62,558 nucleotides of DNA from Chara braunii (taxonomy: Eukaryota; Streptophyta; Charophyceae; Charales; Characeae). The notes under the pieces are model-generated. The model made no database searches. It was given only the letters and a program-made list of their open reading frames with translations, and was not told the origin of the DNA. Positions 34,131 to 45,383 of this stretch are shown one piece after another. The position numbers and the translations under genes are program-made. The DNA lies in contig BFEA01000833.1 in assembly GCA_003427395.1 (NCBI GenBank), forward strand, positions 138,335 to 200,892, given 5' to 3'. Position 1 is the stretch's first letter, and each line of letters starts with the position of its first letter.

Positions 34131-34382
34131 AAGTGCCGAACAATGGTGAGGATGCTATAGTTAACCAGCAGAGTGGCGAGACAGTGAGGGGTGCCATAGC
34201 TAACCATATGGCCGTCAGAGCGGCCAGGCAGCACGGACTTTAGATTGTGTGTTCTGATCCTTGCTTTAACTGGTTTAGAGAACTTTAGACCATTATTGTT
34301 TTTGTTATATTCTTATCTTCCATTGTCACGAATCTCACGATGGATTTCCAACCTATTGCATTCCTGTTATTTTGACAGCCTT

Positions 34383-34475
34383 CTATGGGACGCTGGGCCA
34401 ATCAGCAAGCCCCGTGCTTTTATGGGACACTGGACCCGTTTCCCCAGCACATGGTGCTCCCCATAAATAGACTGG
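34383..34475 (+). repeat. LINE 3' end relic, double hairpin start
   Basis: GGGACGCTGGGCCAATCAGC is followed 40 bases on by GGGACACTGGACCCGTTTCC and CCCCAGCACATGGTGCTCCC, i.e. a partial and a full copy of the terminal block, then CATAAATAGACTGGAG. No A-tail. Confidence 0.6.
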
Positions 34476-34544
34476 AGCATTGACAGTTTTATTATCACTT
34501 TTACATCTCCAAATCTGGCAATGTGGACGCTGTTTGGATGACAT

Positions 34545-34548
<4 letters not shown>

Positions 34549-34618
<70 letters not shown>

Positions 34619-34622
34619 GAGN

Positions 34623-34692
<70 letters not shown>
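34549..34692. repeat. (CT)n-(GA)n palindromic array with one N
   Basis: About 36 CT units run into TAGAG, an N at 34622, and about 35 GA units: a near-perfect 144-base inverted repeat. This may be a real palindrome or an artefact of joining complementary dinucleotide reads. Confidence 0.85.
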
Positions 34693-34695
<3 letters not shown>

Positions 34696-35253
34696 ACGTG
34701 CTCCAAGCACGGAGGAAAGAAAAGTGGAAAAAAAAGAAAAAGGGTTCGATTCAATTTGCAAAGTAAAGAATTGTTTGACGAGGCAGCAAGACAATTCCAT
34801 GAAGAGCAAAGAATATTGTTAAAAAAAAAAAACACCCCAAAACGAAAGTAACTCCAACTGCTTTTTCATCGAGTGGATGTCACCATTGTCATCATCCAAG
34901 CCCAGCATCCTCACCCGTGTCAGGCAGGGGGTGATGTTGAAGCACATGCACAACTTGGAAAAACTCGCGTAACACTCGTTCAAATACGAATACCAATAGT
35001 GATCACAACAACAATGATAAGAACAGTACTAATACGCAGAATAACAAATTGGACAGCTATATTACCGATAATAGCAATAACGACAATAGTCGCCTGTTGC
35101 ACTTACTGTGACCTATGCAACAGACTAATGACTATCACACTTTTTCCGCCACTCTCCACTATCTTTGTGGCATTGGCATTCTCGGATTCTTGGATTCCAC
35201 TCTGACACTCTCCAATTCCACTCGGCTTTCCATGAGTGTGAGGATACACTCTG
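34693..35253. other. Gene-free stretch
   Basis: Low-complexity A-rich and CAA/ATA-rich sequence; no supported gene. Confidence 0.4.
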
Positions 35254-36109
35254 CTATTGCAGCTCACTCTCCAAACTGTCTTCCATGAGGCATTTTGAAG
35301 TACCTAGCATCCAAGACAAGTCAAGCATCCCTCTTGATTGCGACACGAGTTTACGAGGCTCCCGATCTTCTTGCTCCCGGGCATGTCGCCCCATTCCAGA
35401 TGAGGCAATCCGGTTGTCAGACTGGTTACCAATCGCTCCGCTCGGTGGCCATGGAGTGGGGCTGCTGCTGACTGATGCAGATGCTCCAGATGAGATGCTG
35501 CAGCCTCCCGTCATGCATTCATGATATCAGAATCCAGAACCCGGCGGCCACGGACAGACTCTCTCTCCCCCAGGAAGGAATCAATAATGTTGTAATGATC
35601 CCTGTCAAAATTTAGCGGGAGGGGGTGCTTCAATTCCACAGATGTATCCCCGACTTAGGCGTCATTGTCCAGTCGTCTGGCTTACCCAACCTGCTGCCCC
35701 AGTCTGCAATCCTCCGATACAAGGAGGTCATCTCCCTCCATTTCCTCTTGCAGAAGGTGGCGTCCTTTTCTCCCTGCACACTCATCTCTCTAGCTGCAGC
35801 AGTGATGGCTTCCCACCTCAATGGGCCTGTGTCAAACTCATGCGCTTTGGGGTTGGAAGCAATATCCGCGGCCTCCGTACGTTCGGCTTCACCAAGTGCA
35901 GTGGTGAGCACGCGATCCCAAGCCATATGTCGTGCCCTCCTTGGTACAGCAGCTCCTCTTGCTGACCACCTAGCTGCTCCTCGACATGTCAAGCTCTGAA
36001 CGACCAACGCTTCGTCCTCGCTGTATCCTGCCTGACGACGCACTTGGCTGCACTCAAGGCGGATTGGTGAGCCCGCATGTAAGTCTGGTAGGTGAAATGA
36101 TCTGATCAC
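35254..36109 (-). pseudogene. Myb/SANT-like DNA-binding protein relic (Harbinger partner type)
   Basis: The minus-strand frame 36109-35630 gives AWDRVLTTALGEAERTEA, then RWEAITAAAREMSVQG, CKRKWREMTSLYRRIADW and SRLGKPDDWTMTP: a trihelix/Myb-SANT-like domain with regularly spaced Trp and a K-x-W pattern, as in Myb_DNA-bind_4/Harbinger partner proteins that carry the transposase to its DNA. A further frame (35514-35254) is Ser-rich and may be the C-terminal part. A stop ends the first frame early at 35630. It faces the HARBI1-like relic tail-to-tail, the usual arrangement of the two genes in PIF/Harbinger elements. Confidence 0.55.
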
Positions 36110-38193
36110 CTTCCCGACCTGTCACATCCACTGCTTTGGGGAGGGCACAAGCTCCAGTGGACAGCGGCGTCAGCAGCTGCTCCATGGAGGTATCACCATA
36201 CTATCACGTGCGCCCACTTTCTCTGCTGCAGGTTGTGTGGACAGGTGCTGTGTGTGCTGGGCCGCCAAAGGAGGGATCTGGTAATCTTCTCCGGCGATGC
36301 TGCTGTCGCTGTTGTTCACTGTTATATACGGAGCTGGATTGCTCAGACATACATTATCTTCCGACAGCAGAAGATCAGTCATCACAGCGCCGAACAACAT
36401 GTAATGGCTTCTGCTTCCCATCTTATGGCAACCCCTTGGAATTTCAAATAGCAACCAAAACACAGTTTGGTTCCGACAGATATCTCCCTCCGGCAGCTAG
36501 TGTCCCTCTCTTGATGAAGATCCGACCAGCCTTGAAAGATATCACTGCCAATGGCATAGATGGTGCTCAATGGCAACAATGGCTATGGTAACATGCGCCA
36601 CCCAACTGCGGCCCTCGACATCCAGAACCAGCGCAGCCAAGTGCACATGGCCATTTGCTGCCCTCAGCATCCAAGGGGGCAGAGGACAATGAGCAGGGAG
36701 CAACCACCGTGAGGATCACCAACCTGCTCGCACAATGTCCACTGGAGGCCTGTCCATAACATACATACACTCTGCACCCAAGAGCCGGCAACCTCGTGCC
36801 TTGGACAGGAGCGTAGACATCACTCTAGTACAAGATCACCCATCTGTCCAATTACTCCTTCAGCAACTGGGATGATCTAGGAGGGGTATGCATAATAGGG
36901 ATGTTGGGTGGGGGTTTGGGGGGGGCAGGGCAGAGAGGTGGGATGAGCATGGACATGGGTTCCGAGGATTGTTCATGACGTCCTCGACACGTTGATGAGG
37001 AGATGGCAGTACTCCCGTCCCATGCACAGTAATGACGCTGGCACAGGCACTGCTGACATTCTGCAATGTACACTGGCAGCCTCCACGGAAGGAGAGCTAT
37101 GCCAGGTTGCGGATGGCACAACGAAAGCAAAAAAACTCAAAAACAAAGGGGCTAAAAAGAAAACAGTGTGCAATGTGCATTCCATTCGCCAAGCTGGAAG
37201 GAAAAAAAAACAGACATGAAGGACGGCCCTATCACATGCATGCATGTGCCACCATCTCCCTGCAGACATACCATCTCCAGTCGCAGCACGTGTTCTGCAG
37301 GGATGAAGCATGAAAGCAGCCATCCCTGATGCCACCCATTTCCGCACTTTTTGTGGCTATGGCGTGGCCCTATACCACCATGCCATTTCAACTGTCTCCA
37401 GGCATGCTGCTGCATACCATGGTGTCAACAGCACACTTCCACTTTCTCCAGGCATGGCGCCACATTCACCGTCTCCCGGAATCTCCGGGAGATGCTGCAT
37501 CATGGCTCCCAGTTCACATGCGCGTCCATTCTGAAATGGACCCCATTCATTCACAGCTATCCATAACTTCAAATATATCTGAAATTTTCTGAATCATTGC
37601 CAGGTCCACGTACCTTTTGCCTGGTGTGCAGTGCACCGATGCCCATTGTGGTTCTGGCTTCTTAAAAAAATAAAAATGAAATGTGGGCCAATTGTGTCAT
37701 GACACAAAGGAGTAGGAAATTGGGCTTGGGCGGGACACGGTCGGGAGGTACGCGCAATGGGGGGAAAGGTGCAACAACATGCTTCGCCAGCATAGCACAG
37801 TGCAAAACATCTTCATAGCACAGGGCGTGAATGGGCACACCCACAGCGGAAACGAGCGGACGAGGGGAGAAGTGAGGGGGGTGGTGGGGAAAGTCCACCG
37901 GGCCGATCTGGATGGAGGGCAGCATCCGCCATTGGGAGCGAAGAATGTGCCCAGGCAAACGCCAAGCACCTGCGGCGGAGTCGACACCTTTGAACGAGAC
38001 ACATGGGACCCTGGATGAGACCCACCTCTGTTGCAGAAATGCCATTAGCGCGCAGAAAACTGACTGGGGCGTTGTTTGCATCCTCCATTTCTTGTTTTTG
38101 AGTAAGTTTTTTTCATGGCAACCGCAGACCCGGACCCGGACATGTCTGGACTGTTTTTTTGTTTTATAGTAAGTTTTTTAACTTTTTTTGCTT
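36110..38193. other. Gene-free stretch
   Basis: Many overlapping short frames, none with a family signature. A possible N-terminal extension of the Myb/SANT relic (to about 36460, minus strand) cannot be shown. Confidence 0.4.
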
Positions 38194-38198
38194 GCCAA

Positions 38199-39183
38199 TG
38201 AAACGGTATTCACCAGTTCGCAGTAGCAGATGCAGATCCCAGGGCTCGATCCCTAGTCCCCACCTTACCTGTGTACAGTATCTGTGTCGACCCCTAGAGT
38301 TGAACCCGCGACCTGTGTATTTGTAACAGTTGGTAGGTTGTCGTAGGGTCCCTAGGGAGCAGGGGTTCGATCTGTAGACCTGTTGAGTAGGAGTCCCAGT
38401 CAGGTCTAGCAGTCGTAGCTGTAGCTGTCTCGAAGGGTCAACGCAGCTGCTACAGTAACGAAAGGCCAAGTCAACGGCCTTCCCGAAGGTCCCAATAGTG
38501 GCCTTTCGAAGTTGCCCACGTTTAGGCTGAGGCAAGTGGGCAAGTGGTGAGGCAAGTGGGCAAGTGGTGAGGAAAGTAGGCAAGTGGTGAGGCAAGTGGG
38601 CAAGTGGTGAGGCAAGTGGGCAAGTGGTGGAGTCTACCCGTGCTGAGTCAACAGTCCCAGTCCCCAGTCAGTCCTGGTCCAGTCAAGCAAGTACCGCATG
38701 GGACCGTGCACTACGGGCATGGGAAAGGGCCAGACCAACGAGCTGCAGAAGTATAAATCAAGAGGCAGCTCCCAGTCATTCATTCATTCCTGCGTGAGCC
38801 ATGCGGAAGCGCTGCCATAAGCGACTTGTGCGAGGTGGTCTGCAGAGAGCCCGAAGACGAAGTGGGCGAGAGAGGAGTTAGCCATAGTGATAGGGTACTA
38901 GCGGCCATAGCCGCCATAGCTGTAGTAGAGTTCAGTGTGTGTGCGTGTGTGTGTGTGTGTGTTCAGAGAATTGTGTGTGGGATATCCAGGGTGATCCTGT
39001 GTATGCGAACAGAGAGTTGTGGGCGTTGAGTCGCCATAGCCATCGAAGTGAACTTGAATCTGAACTGTGTTCTCGGTTACCTTACCTCTGAGTTCTGAGA
39101 GGGCGCTTGTCGGCGTTGTCGCCAGTTTGCTGCACACCTGTTTGCATGCATGAAAAGTGTGGATGAGAGCGAGTCTGATTGCA
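38199..39183 (+). repeat. Ty3 5' LTR
   Basis: 985 bases from TGAAACGGTATTC to GTCTGATTGCA, with TG...CA ends. It pairs with the inverted 948-base LTR at 55304-56251; in the first ~180 bases I see three substitutions. A 20-bp minisatellite (GGCAAGTGGGCAAGTGGTGA) at 38531-38630 has about five units here but two in the other LTR, which explains most of the length difference. Confidence 0.92.
38751..38760 (+). promoter_or_regulatory. Ty3 LTR TATA box
   Basis: GTATAAATCA, a TATA-type element in the middle of the LTR, about 430 bases before its end; transcription would start roughly 30 bases on. The same sequence occurs in the 3' LTR near 55720 (minus). Confidence 0.55.
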
Positions 39184-39184
39184 T

Positions 39185-39196
39185 TGGTATCGGAGC
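39185..39196 (+). other. Ty3 primer-binding site
   Basis: TGGTATCGGAGC differs at one position from the plant initiator-tRNA-Met complement TGGTATCAGAGC. It starts two bases after the LTR end, as expected for minus-strand priming. Confidence 0.85.
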
Positions 39197-39324
39197 TGGT
39201 ACCCGCTATTCCAGGGAGAGTGATGCGCCATAGCCGAAGTGGCTGACGAAGAAGAAGTCCGCCACAGCGGACACGGAGGTTGAAGAAGCCGCCGCGCGCA
39301 CCTGCAGAGAAGACCACGACAAGA

Positions 39325-39328
<4 letters not shown>

Positions 39329-39414
<86 letters not shown>

Positions 39415-39477
39415 NNNNNNNNNNNNNNNNNNNNNNNNNNNNNNNNNNNNNNNNNNNNNNNNNNNNNNNNNNNNNNN
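39329..39477. repeat. (GA)n array and 63-base gap in the Ty3 leader
   Basis: (GA)n from about 39329 to 39414, N from 39415 to 39477, then more GA-rich sequence. It lies between the primer-binding site and gag. Confidence 0.9.
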
Positions 39478-39672
39478 AGAGAAAGGACAGAGGAGGAGAC
39501 TGAGGAAGGTGAAAGAAGCCATAGCCGAGGAGGTATAGGGAGAGACTAACACAAAAAAAAAAAAAAAAAAAAAAAGAGAGAAAGAAGACAGCAGGGGTGA
39601 AGAGAAAGGAGGCGAGGTAGGCAGAAGAAAGGAGAAGGGTGGCGATGAAGGTGAAGCTGGCCGCCATAGTCG

Positions 39673-39830
39673 GAGTTGACCGGAGGTGTTGACCGGGGTT
39701 GACCAGCGTTGACCGAGAGTTGACCGGAGGTGTTAACCGGAGTTGACCAGAGTTGACCGGGGGTCGACTGCAGCGTTGACCGAGCATTGACCAAGGCGTT
39801 GAACAAGGTCGTTGACCACGAGTCTGACCA
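39673..39830 (+). repeat. TTGACC-rich minisatellite in the Ty3 leader
   Basis: Ten exact TTGACC words (mostly within GTTGACCGG or GTTGACCAG) plus several one-base variants in about 160 bases. TTGACC contains the W-box core recognised by WRKY factors. Each unit is about 10-16 bases. Confidence 0.8.
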
Positions 39831-39988
39831 AGCTGGAGTTGGTATAATCTGGCCAAGCCTTCAGCCTATCCCCTCGCCCTATGGATGTGCACACACCCTG
39901 TGGTACTTGATGAGTCAAGTATGTCTGTCTCTTCTTTCTGCATTGAGTCTCTTCTGTCCAGGTGTTAGGAACTTTGTGGATGAAGGAT

Positions 39989-40132
39989 AGGGCCTTGTTG
40001 ACCAAACCCACACGGGCTGAGTAGGGCTAAAGACTGTGTCTGACGACTCGACTGTCCCAAAGGGCCTTGTTGACCAAACCCACACGGGCTGAGTAGGGCT
40101 AAAGACTGTGTCTGACGACTCGACTGTCCCGA
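39989..40132 (+). repeat. 72-bp tandem repeat, two copies, in the Ty3 leader
   Basis: AGGGCCTTGTTGACCAAACC starts at 39989 and again at 40061; the units end in ACTGTCCCAA and ACTGTCCCGA. Copy 1 of the element starts, after its gap, exactly at the equivalent of the second unit. Confidence 0.9.
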
Positions 40133-40501
40133 AGGACATGAACCCTCCCAAGGACCGGTACTGACCAGCGGGCTGCTCGGTGTGGCACGGTTGGCCCAAA
40201 ATCCGAGCTGTGGGCTGCACAACAGGCCGTCTAAGTGTTGAGAAGACCTGCTGATCGCGTCGTCCTGTTTGCGACGTTAAAGAATTCCTGAGGAGTTACG
40301 GGGGATCTCCTTAAATGCCTCCTGATCAGCAACAGGTCTTGTAGTGACAGCCTTAGAGTAGGTCTAGGCTAGAGACCCTAGTTGACAGGATCCTGTCCGG
40401 ATTCTGTAAGTCTTAGATTGAGCCAGTAGGTGTGTCAGTCAGGGGGAGTAGAGTCTAAGTGGTGAGGAGTGGAACCGTTGTCTGGTTGTGCACCAATCAC
40501 C

Positions 40502-42163
40502 ATGGTTGACACCCGTACTGTGAAGAGCATTGCCCCCTCCGAGGCCGAGCAGGCCCGGATTGCCGCCCTTTTGAGAGAGAAAAAGGAGAAGAAGGAGCTC
40601 CTTAAGCAGGCGAAGTTAAAGGCCATAGCAGAGGAGCAGGCGGCGAAGAAGAAGAGATTGGAGGAGGAGATGTTGAGATTTCAAAAGGAAAAGATGTTGC
40701 AAATACAGTTAGAGGAGGAGGAAAGAAGAAGGGCTGCAGAGGAAGAAGCAGCAGCAGAGGAGGAGGAAGAAGAAGAAGAAGAGCCCCTTGAAAGAAGGCA
40801 TGGGGAACAGAGAGGAGAAGCAAGTGGCGCGAAGGAGGAAGACAAATGGAGGGAGAAGAAGATTAGTGAATGGGTGGCTAACTTATCTTTGGGAGAAGAT
40901 GAAGAGGCACAGCTATATGTGCCGCAGGAGGAGAGGGAGGTGTTTGCCAGGGCACTGGAATTGATAGAGGATCCCCTGGAACGCCAGGCGACAGAGGATG
41001 AGAAGAAGTTGGAGTGGAAGTTGAAGATAGTGAGGGAAAAGAAAAGAAGGAGTGAGGAAGCCAGTAGAATAGCCGGGGAGGTTGAGCGAGTGCGAAACGG
41101 CAGGCAGGAGTTGCAGGCCTAGACAGAGGTCTCTGCCAAACTCAATAAGATGATGGGCTTCCTGGAAGTCTTGAGTGAGCCCTGGCTGGAGGAGCACCAG
41201 GCCCGTAAGGGTCAAGAGGTGACCCTGCAAGCGATGCGATCTGGGTTCAGGGAGTTTGCGAGCGACGTGGTGGGCCATGTCGGGTCTGAAATTAGAAGAT
41301 TGAGGGATGGCGTGGACAAGTTCTGCGACGGCGCCATTGAGACCGCTAAAGTTGTGGCCACAACAGAGGCCACGGCGCGTCCTCGCAAAGAGCCAGTCAA
41401 GTTGAAATTCCCTGACCCATATAGCGGGAAGAAAGAGGAAAATTTTGATAATTGGGAGGCCAGCATAAACACCTGTCTTTTTACAGCATATTGCCCCCGA
41501 GGAACAAGTCCTCGTTGCCTTCCACGCCTTGAAAGACGAAGCAGCCAACTTCGCCAAGTCCCTCGCACGTGCCGCAGATTGCGACCACAATATGATCGCA
41601 TATTCCAGGCTTACCCCCCTCACCACTTTCCTCAAACTCCTGCGGGAGAGGTTTGCTGACGTCACTAGAGGCGTCAGGGCCTCTGATAAGTTACAGACCA
41701 TCCATTCACAACAGTGGAGGAGTGCGAGAGCACTAAAGCTGTCATGGACGACTTAGTAGCCGCCCCGGACCACGGGGTCACTGAGACCCAGCTGGTCCAA
41801 TTGTTCTATCGTGCCATCCCAGAGCCCTTACGAGGGCATTTCTTTGACAAGACCCAACAACCCAACATTACGTATGACGTGTTGAGTAGGGAGGTGGTCT
41901 TGTACGAGGCAAGGTCTATGCCAGTTACCACTTTTTGGCACAAGGACTTAGATAAGGGTAAAAAGTGGAAGGGTCGTACCATCTCTGGCCAGATCCGGGC
42001 CAAGGATCATTTGATCCTTACTTTAGATGAAGGTGGTACCGACGAGCTCCCTTACAGCCAAATTGAGTGGGGCCTCGAGGAGGAGGACAGTAGCGTAGGA
42101 CAGGGGAGGTCCTATGTTGCTGTCGCGGCTGCAGGGAGGCCGCAAGGTAGAGGAGGAGGCTAG
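40502..42163 (+). pseudogene. Ty3 copy 2 gag (broken)
   Basis: Start chosen at MVDTRTVKSIAPSEAEQ (40502). A Lys/Glu-rich helical region with a run of Glu (about 40742-40785) is followed by a stop (TAG, about 41120) in an otherwise continuing frame, then the capsid-like core with LKFPDPYSGKKEENFDNW and, after frameshifts near 41480 and 41735, LVQLFYRAIPEPLRGHFF. Gag would form the particle that packages element RNA. The defects are shared with copy 1. Confidence 0.85.
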
Positions 42164-42418
42164 GTCCAAAGGGGCCAGGCCATGGGAAGCCGAGGATCAG
42201 GCGCACAGGGGGTTGGCGGTCAAGGGAACCGCCAAGTGGGAGGCAGGGGTCAAGGTCCCCCGCTGAATCGTCAAGGTCCCAGTCGGTCCCCATAGCGACG
42301 AGGTGGCAGGTCACCTCAAAGGTCAGGAGGTTGGCACCCAGGCTGGCCACAAGGCCGGCCTTGGGAGGACTTGGGTCTGGATCAGAAAGTGTGGCAACAG
42401 CGAATGGAGTAGGGGCAT

Positions 42419-42460
42419 TGCATTTAATGTGGTGACCCTGCCCATATCATTAAATATTGT
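42419..42460 (+). pseudogene. Gag zinc knuckle with a stop in place
   Basis: Codons read C-I-stop-C-G-D-P-A-H-I-I-K-Y-C, which is the CX2CX4HX4C nucleocapsid knuckle with TAA at the third position. All four metal ligands are kept. The same is seen at 28396-28437 in copy 1. It lies in a different frame from the end of the gag open segment. Confidence 0.75.
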
Positions 42461-42689
42461 CCTAAGTATAGACAGGCCTGATGGGCTGCCCAGGAGTCAA
42501 AAGGCAGCCGCCGGTAGGGGTCGCAACTGCCCCTACTATTGGGCCATGTGGGGAAGCGAGCGCGTGTGTACAGGAAACTCCCACACCACATGAGCCTTCG
42601 GCAGAGGTTGCAGGCCCGTGCTTAGTTAGTTGTCCAGAGACTGCTTGTGTCAGCGTCTCTCTAGGCACGTCCCTCACAGGCGTGGCAGA

Positions 42690-43319
42690 GGGATTGAAGG
42701 AGAGGTTGCCTGCCTGGGCCAAGATGAAGAAAGACAGTAAAGGGCAGCTAGTGCTGGTGGATGTAGAAGTTGTTAGGAGCAGAGTAGGGGCCCTAATAGA
42801 TTCAGGGGCTACCCGTAGTTATATTAGCCGTAGAGCGCTGAAGAAGTTGAGGCTAGGATTGAAAGTCCAAAAGTTGAAAGACCCCATAGTAAGTGTCCTC
42901 GCAGACAACCGCACTATGCGTGTTGAGGACTACGTAGAGGGAGTCCAGGCGTACTTCCGCCTGGAGAAAGATGGGAAGGTGGAGAAGTTATCCATTCCCT
43001 GACTCTCCTTGTTCAGGATGACCTTCCCTTTGACATAGTACTAGGTATGGACTGGGGAGAGGCAGTAGGGGCCACACTCCACTTGAGAGAGCATGAGTGT
43101 AGGCTCCCTAGTCCGTCAGGCGAGGTGAAGACAACCCGTCTGTTTCATGTGTCAGGAGTAGCCAACTCGCTGGCACATTGCTGTCTCAATGCTCCCGCGT
43201 CCGCGCGACTAGTGAGAAAGGAGCAGTTAGAGGACCAGGTCTTTGTAGTATATGTTAGACTTGACACTGAGCCTAAGGAAGGGGATAGTTCCACAGATCC
43301 AGCCATTGCCAAGACTTGA
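42690..43319 (+). pseudogene. Ty3 copy 2 aspartic protease
   Basis: ALIDSGATRSYISRRAL holds the DSGAT active site at about 42796-42812 and FDIVLGMDWG the second conserved block near 43030-43060. The frame changes at 43000 by one position. The protease would cut Gag-Pol. The region after GMDWG ends in a stop at 43317. Confidence 0.88.
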
Positions 43320-43426
43320 CAGAGCCGCCGACAGGAGTAGTGTCGCGGCCGATCCAGCATAGAATAGAGATAGAGCCTGGCAGTAAGACTCCTAAGGGAG
43401 CAGTCTACAGGATGTCCCCTAGAGAG

Positions 43427-44650
43427 AGTTGCGCAAGCAATTAGACAAACTCCTCGAGAAGGGTTGGATTAGGCCCAGTTCGTCTCCTTTTGGAGCACCA
43501 GTCTTACTTGTCCTCAAGAAGGAAGGAGAGTTGCAAATGTGTATAGACTATGGGGGTTTGAATGCTATCATAGTCAAGAATGTTGAACCACTGCCCAGGA
43601 TAGACGATCTCTAAGATCGGGTGCAGGGTTCCAAGTATTTCTCAAAGATAGACTTGAAGTTCGGTTATCATCAGAGAGAAGTCCATCCTGATGACCAGTA
43701 CAAGACTGCGTTCCGGACTAGATATGGGCATTATGAGTTCATAGTGATGCCCTTTGGACTAACCAATGCGCCAGCGACATTTCAGCGATGTATGAATGAT
43801 CTGTTTAGGCCTTGGTTAGATAGATTCGTCGTAGTGTATTTAGACGACATCTTAGTCTTCAGTAGGACCCTCCAAGAGCACCAGGGTCATTTGAGGCAGG
43901 TCTTGGAGAAGCTGAGAGAAGCTAACTTCAAGATCAATGCAAAGAAGTGTGAGTGGGCCAAGACACAAGTTTTGTACTTGGGCCATGTGTTAGACGGAGA
44001 TGGCATTAAGCTTGATGACAGTAAGATAGCGGCGATTAGAGATTGGCCGACGCCCCGCACATTGACTGAGTTGCGGTCCTTCTTAGGCCTGGCTAACTAT
44101 TATAGGAAGTCCGTGAGGAACTTCTCCACTATAGCCGCTCCCCTTCGCAGATTGCTCAAGAAAGAGGCAATCTGGCAGTGGGATAACAATTGTACGTCTG
44201 CGCTAAAGAAGTTAAAGCGCGCATTGATAGAGTACCCTATCCTCAAAGTAGCAGATCCGTCCTTGCCATTTGTCGTCACCACGGACGCAAGTCAGTGTTA
44301 CAGCAGGACGACGACAATGGCTACAAACCCGTAGAGTTCATGTCAGCGAGGATGCCTTCAGAGAAGGTTGCTACCTCGATGTATGAGAGGGAACTCTACG
44401 CTCTCAGGTAGGCTTTAGAGAACTGGAAGCATTACCTGCTTGGGAGGCACTTCAAGGTGTATTTAGACCACGAGACACTTAGATGGTTGAAGACACATGC
44501 CAAGATGACACCTAAGTTAACAAGGTGGGCTACTGAGATAGACCAGTACGACTTTGAGCTCAAGCCTGTGAAGGGCAAGTACAATGTAGTTGCGGATGCT
44601 CTGAGTAGGAGGTCAGACTACTTTGGAGCCATAGTTCACTATCTGGACAT
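43427..44650 (+). pseudogene. Ty3 copy 2 reverse transcriptase and RNase H
   Basis: RT motifs in order: [27 protein letters not shown], an in-frame TAA at about 43612, [10 protein letters not shown] (first catalytic Asp), [24 protein letters not shown] (catalytic Asp pair) and YLGHVLDGDGIKLD. RNase H starts with FVVTTDASQ; a frameshift near 44290 and a TAG at 44409 follow, then FKVYLDHETLRWL and NVVADALSRR. All catalytic residues looked for in the RT are present, so loss of function is due to stops and shifts. Confidence 0.92.
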
Positions 44651-44990
44651 AGGGCGTGACCTGCAAGAGAAAGTTAGACAGGCGTATGCGCAAGACCCTA
44701 TCTATAGTGACCTCCTCAAGAAGGTTAAGGAGGCCCCAAAGACCGAGCCAGATTACCGCACTACAGAGGGGTTATTATTTGAGAAGACTAATGTAGTAGA
44801 CCGCCTATGCGTTCCCAACAGTGAGGAGATCCGCAGCCTGATCCTCGGGGAATGCCATGATACAGAGGGACACTTCGGTTGGCAAAAGACTTTAGCCAAC
44901 CTTATGCACGCGTACACATGGCCAGGAATGAAAAATGACTGCATAGAGTATGTCCGCAGTTGTAAAGTCTGTCAAAGGAACAAGAACATT
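44651..44990 (+). pseudogene. Ty3 copy 2 integrase, N-terminal zinc-binding part
   Basis: ECHDTEGHFGWQKTL supplies two His and SCKVCQRNKN the two Cys of the HHCC zinc-binding domain. The frame then passes, without a break, into Harbinger transposase sequence at 44991 (SDNGYPPLEW). The catalytic core is at 57444-57082 on the minus strand. Confidence 0.93.
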
Positions 44991-45383
44991 CTCAGCGATA
45001 ACGGCTATCCTCCTCTGGAGTGGATCGTCGTGCCTTACGGGGGGACCGATCAATGCGCCGGCGAAGAGAGGTTCGACAACAAGCAGAAGGTCGCCAGAGG
45101 AGCAGTGGAGAAAGCTTTCGGGAGATTGAAGGGGATGTGGAGGCTGTTCCTCCGCACACACAAGACGAATATGGACGCTCTCCTGCAACAGTTCCAAGCC
45201 ATGTGCATTCTGCACAACATCCTCCTCGATGCTGGCATGGACTTCGACGAGAACTTGTTGTGGGAGGTGGACGCTAATGGCGCGCGCCGACGAGTGGACT
45301 TGGGGTTGGATCACCCACCCCACCCCATCATGGAAAACTTTAATCGACCCCGTGCGTTGGCGGAGCGCATGAAGCACACGTGA
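44991..45383 (+). pseudogene. Harbinger transposase, C-terminal part
   Basis: Reads LSDNGYPPLEWIVVPYGG, then a helical segment ARGAVEKAFGRLKGMWRLF and MCILHNILLDAGMDFDEN, ending at a TGA at 45381. Glu in AVEKAFGRLKG is the third catalytic residue of the DDE_4 nuclease; the two Asp are in the fragment at 57446-57979, whose last codon joins precisely to this start. It is fused in frame to Ty3 integrase, so the visible 308-codon ORF (44457-45383) is a chimera. Confidence 0.9.

Larger units (their letters stand above)
38199..44990 (+). mobile_element. Ty3/chromovirus copy 2, 5' half (LTR to split integrase)
   Basis: LTR, primer-binding site, leader, gag, protease, RT, RNase H and the zinc-binding start of integrase, all on the plus strand, ending at codon Ile 44988-44990. 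The remaining integrase, chromodomain and 3' LTR lie inverted at 55304-57444. The 5 bases before the LTR are GCCAA (38194-38198) and the 5 bases outside the other LTR are the same on the element strand (55299-55303 read TTGGC). One insertion event therefore produced both halves. Confidence 0.92.

Noticed and set aside
37000-38160. Overlapping ORFs of 70-140 codons on both strands as host genes
   Set aside because: No conserved motif, no splice-consistent chain and overlapping frames on opposite strands of equal length; cannot be supported.
38260-38380. tRNA-like segments (GGGCTCGATCCC and GGGTTCGATC) within the Ty3 LTR
   Set aside because: They resemble B boxes only; no A box or cloverleaf at proper spacing, and they are explained as LTR sequence present in both LTRs.
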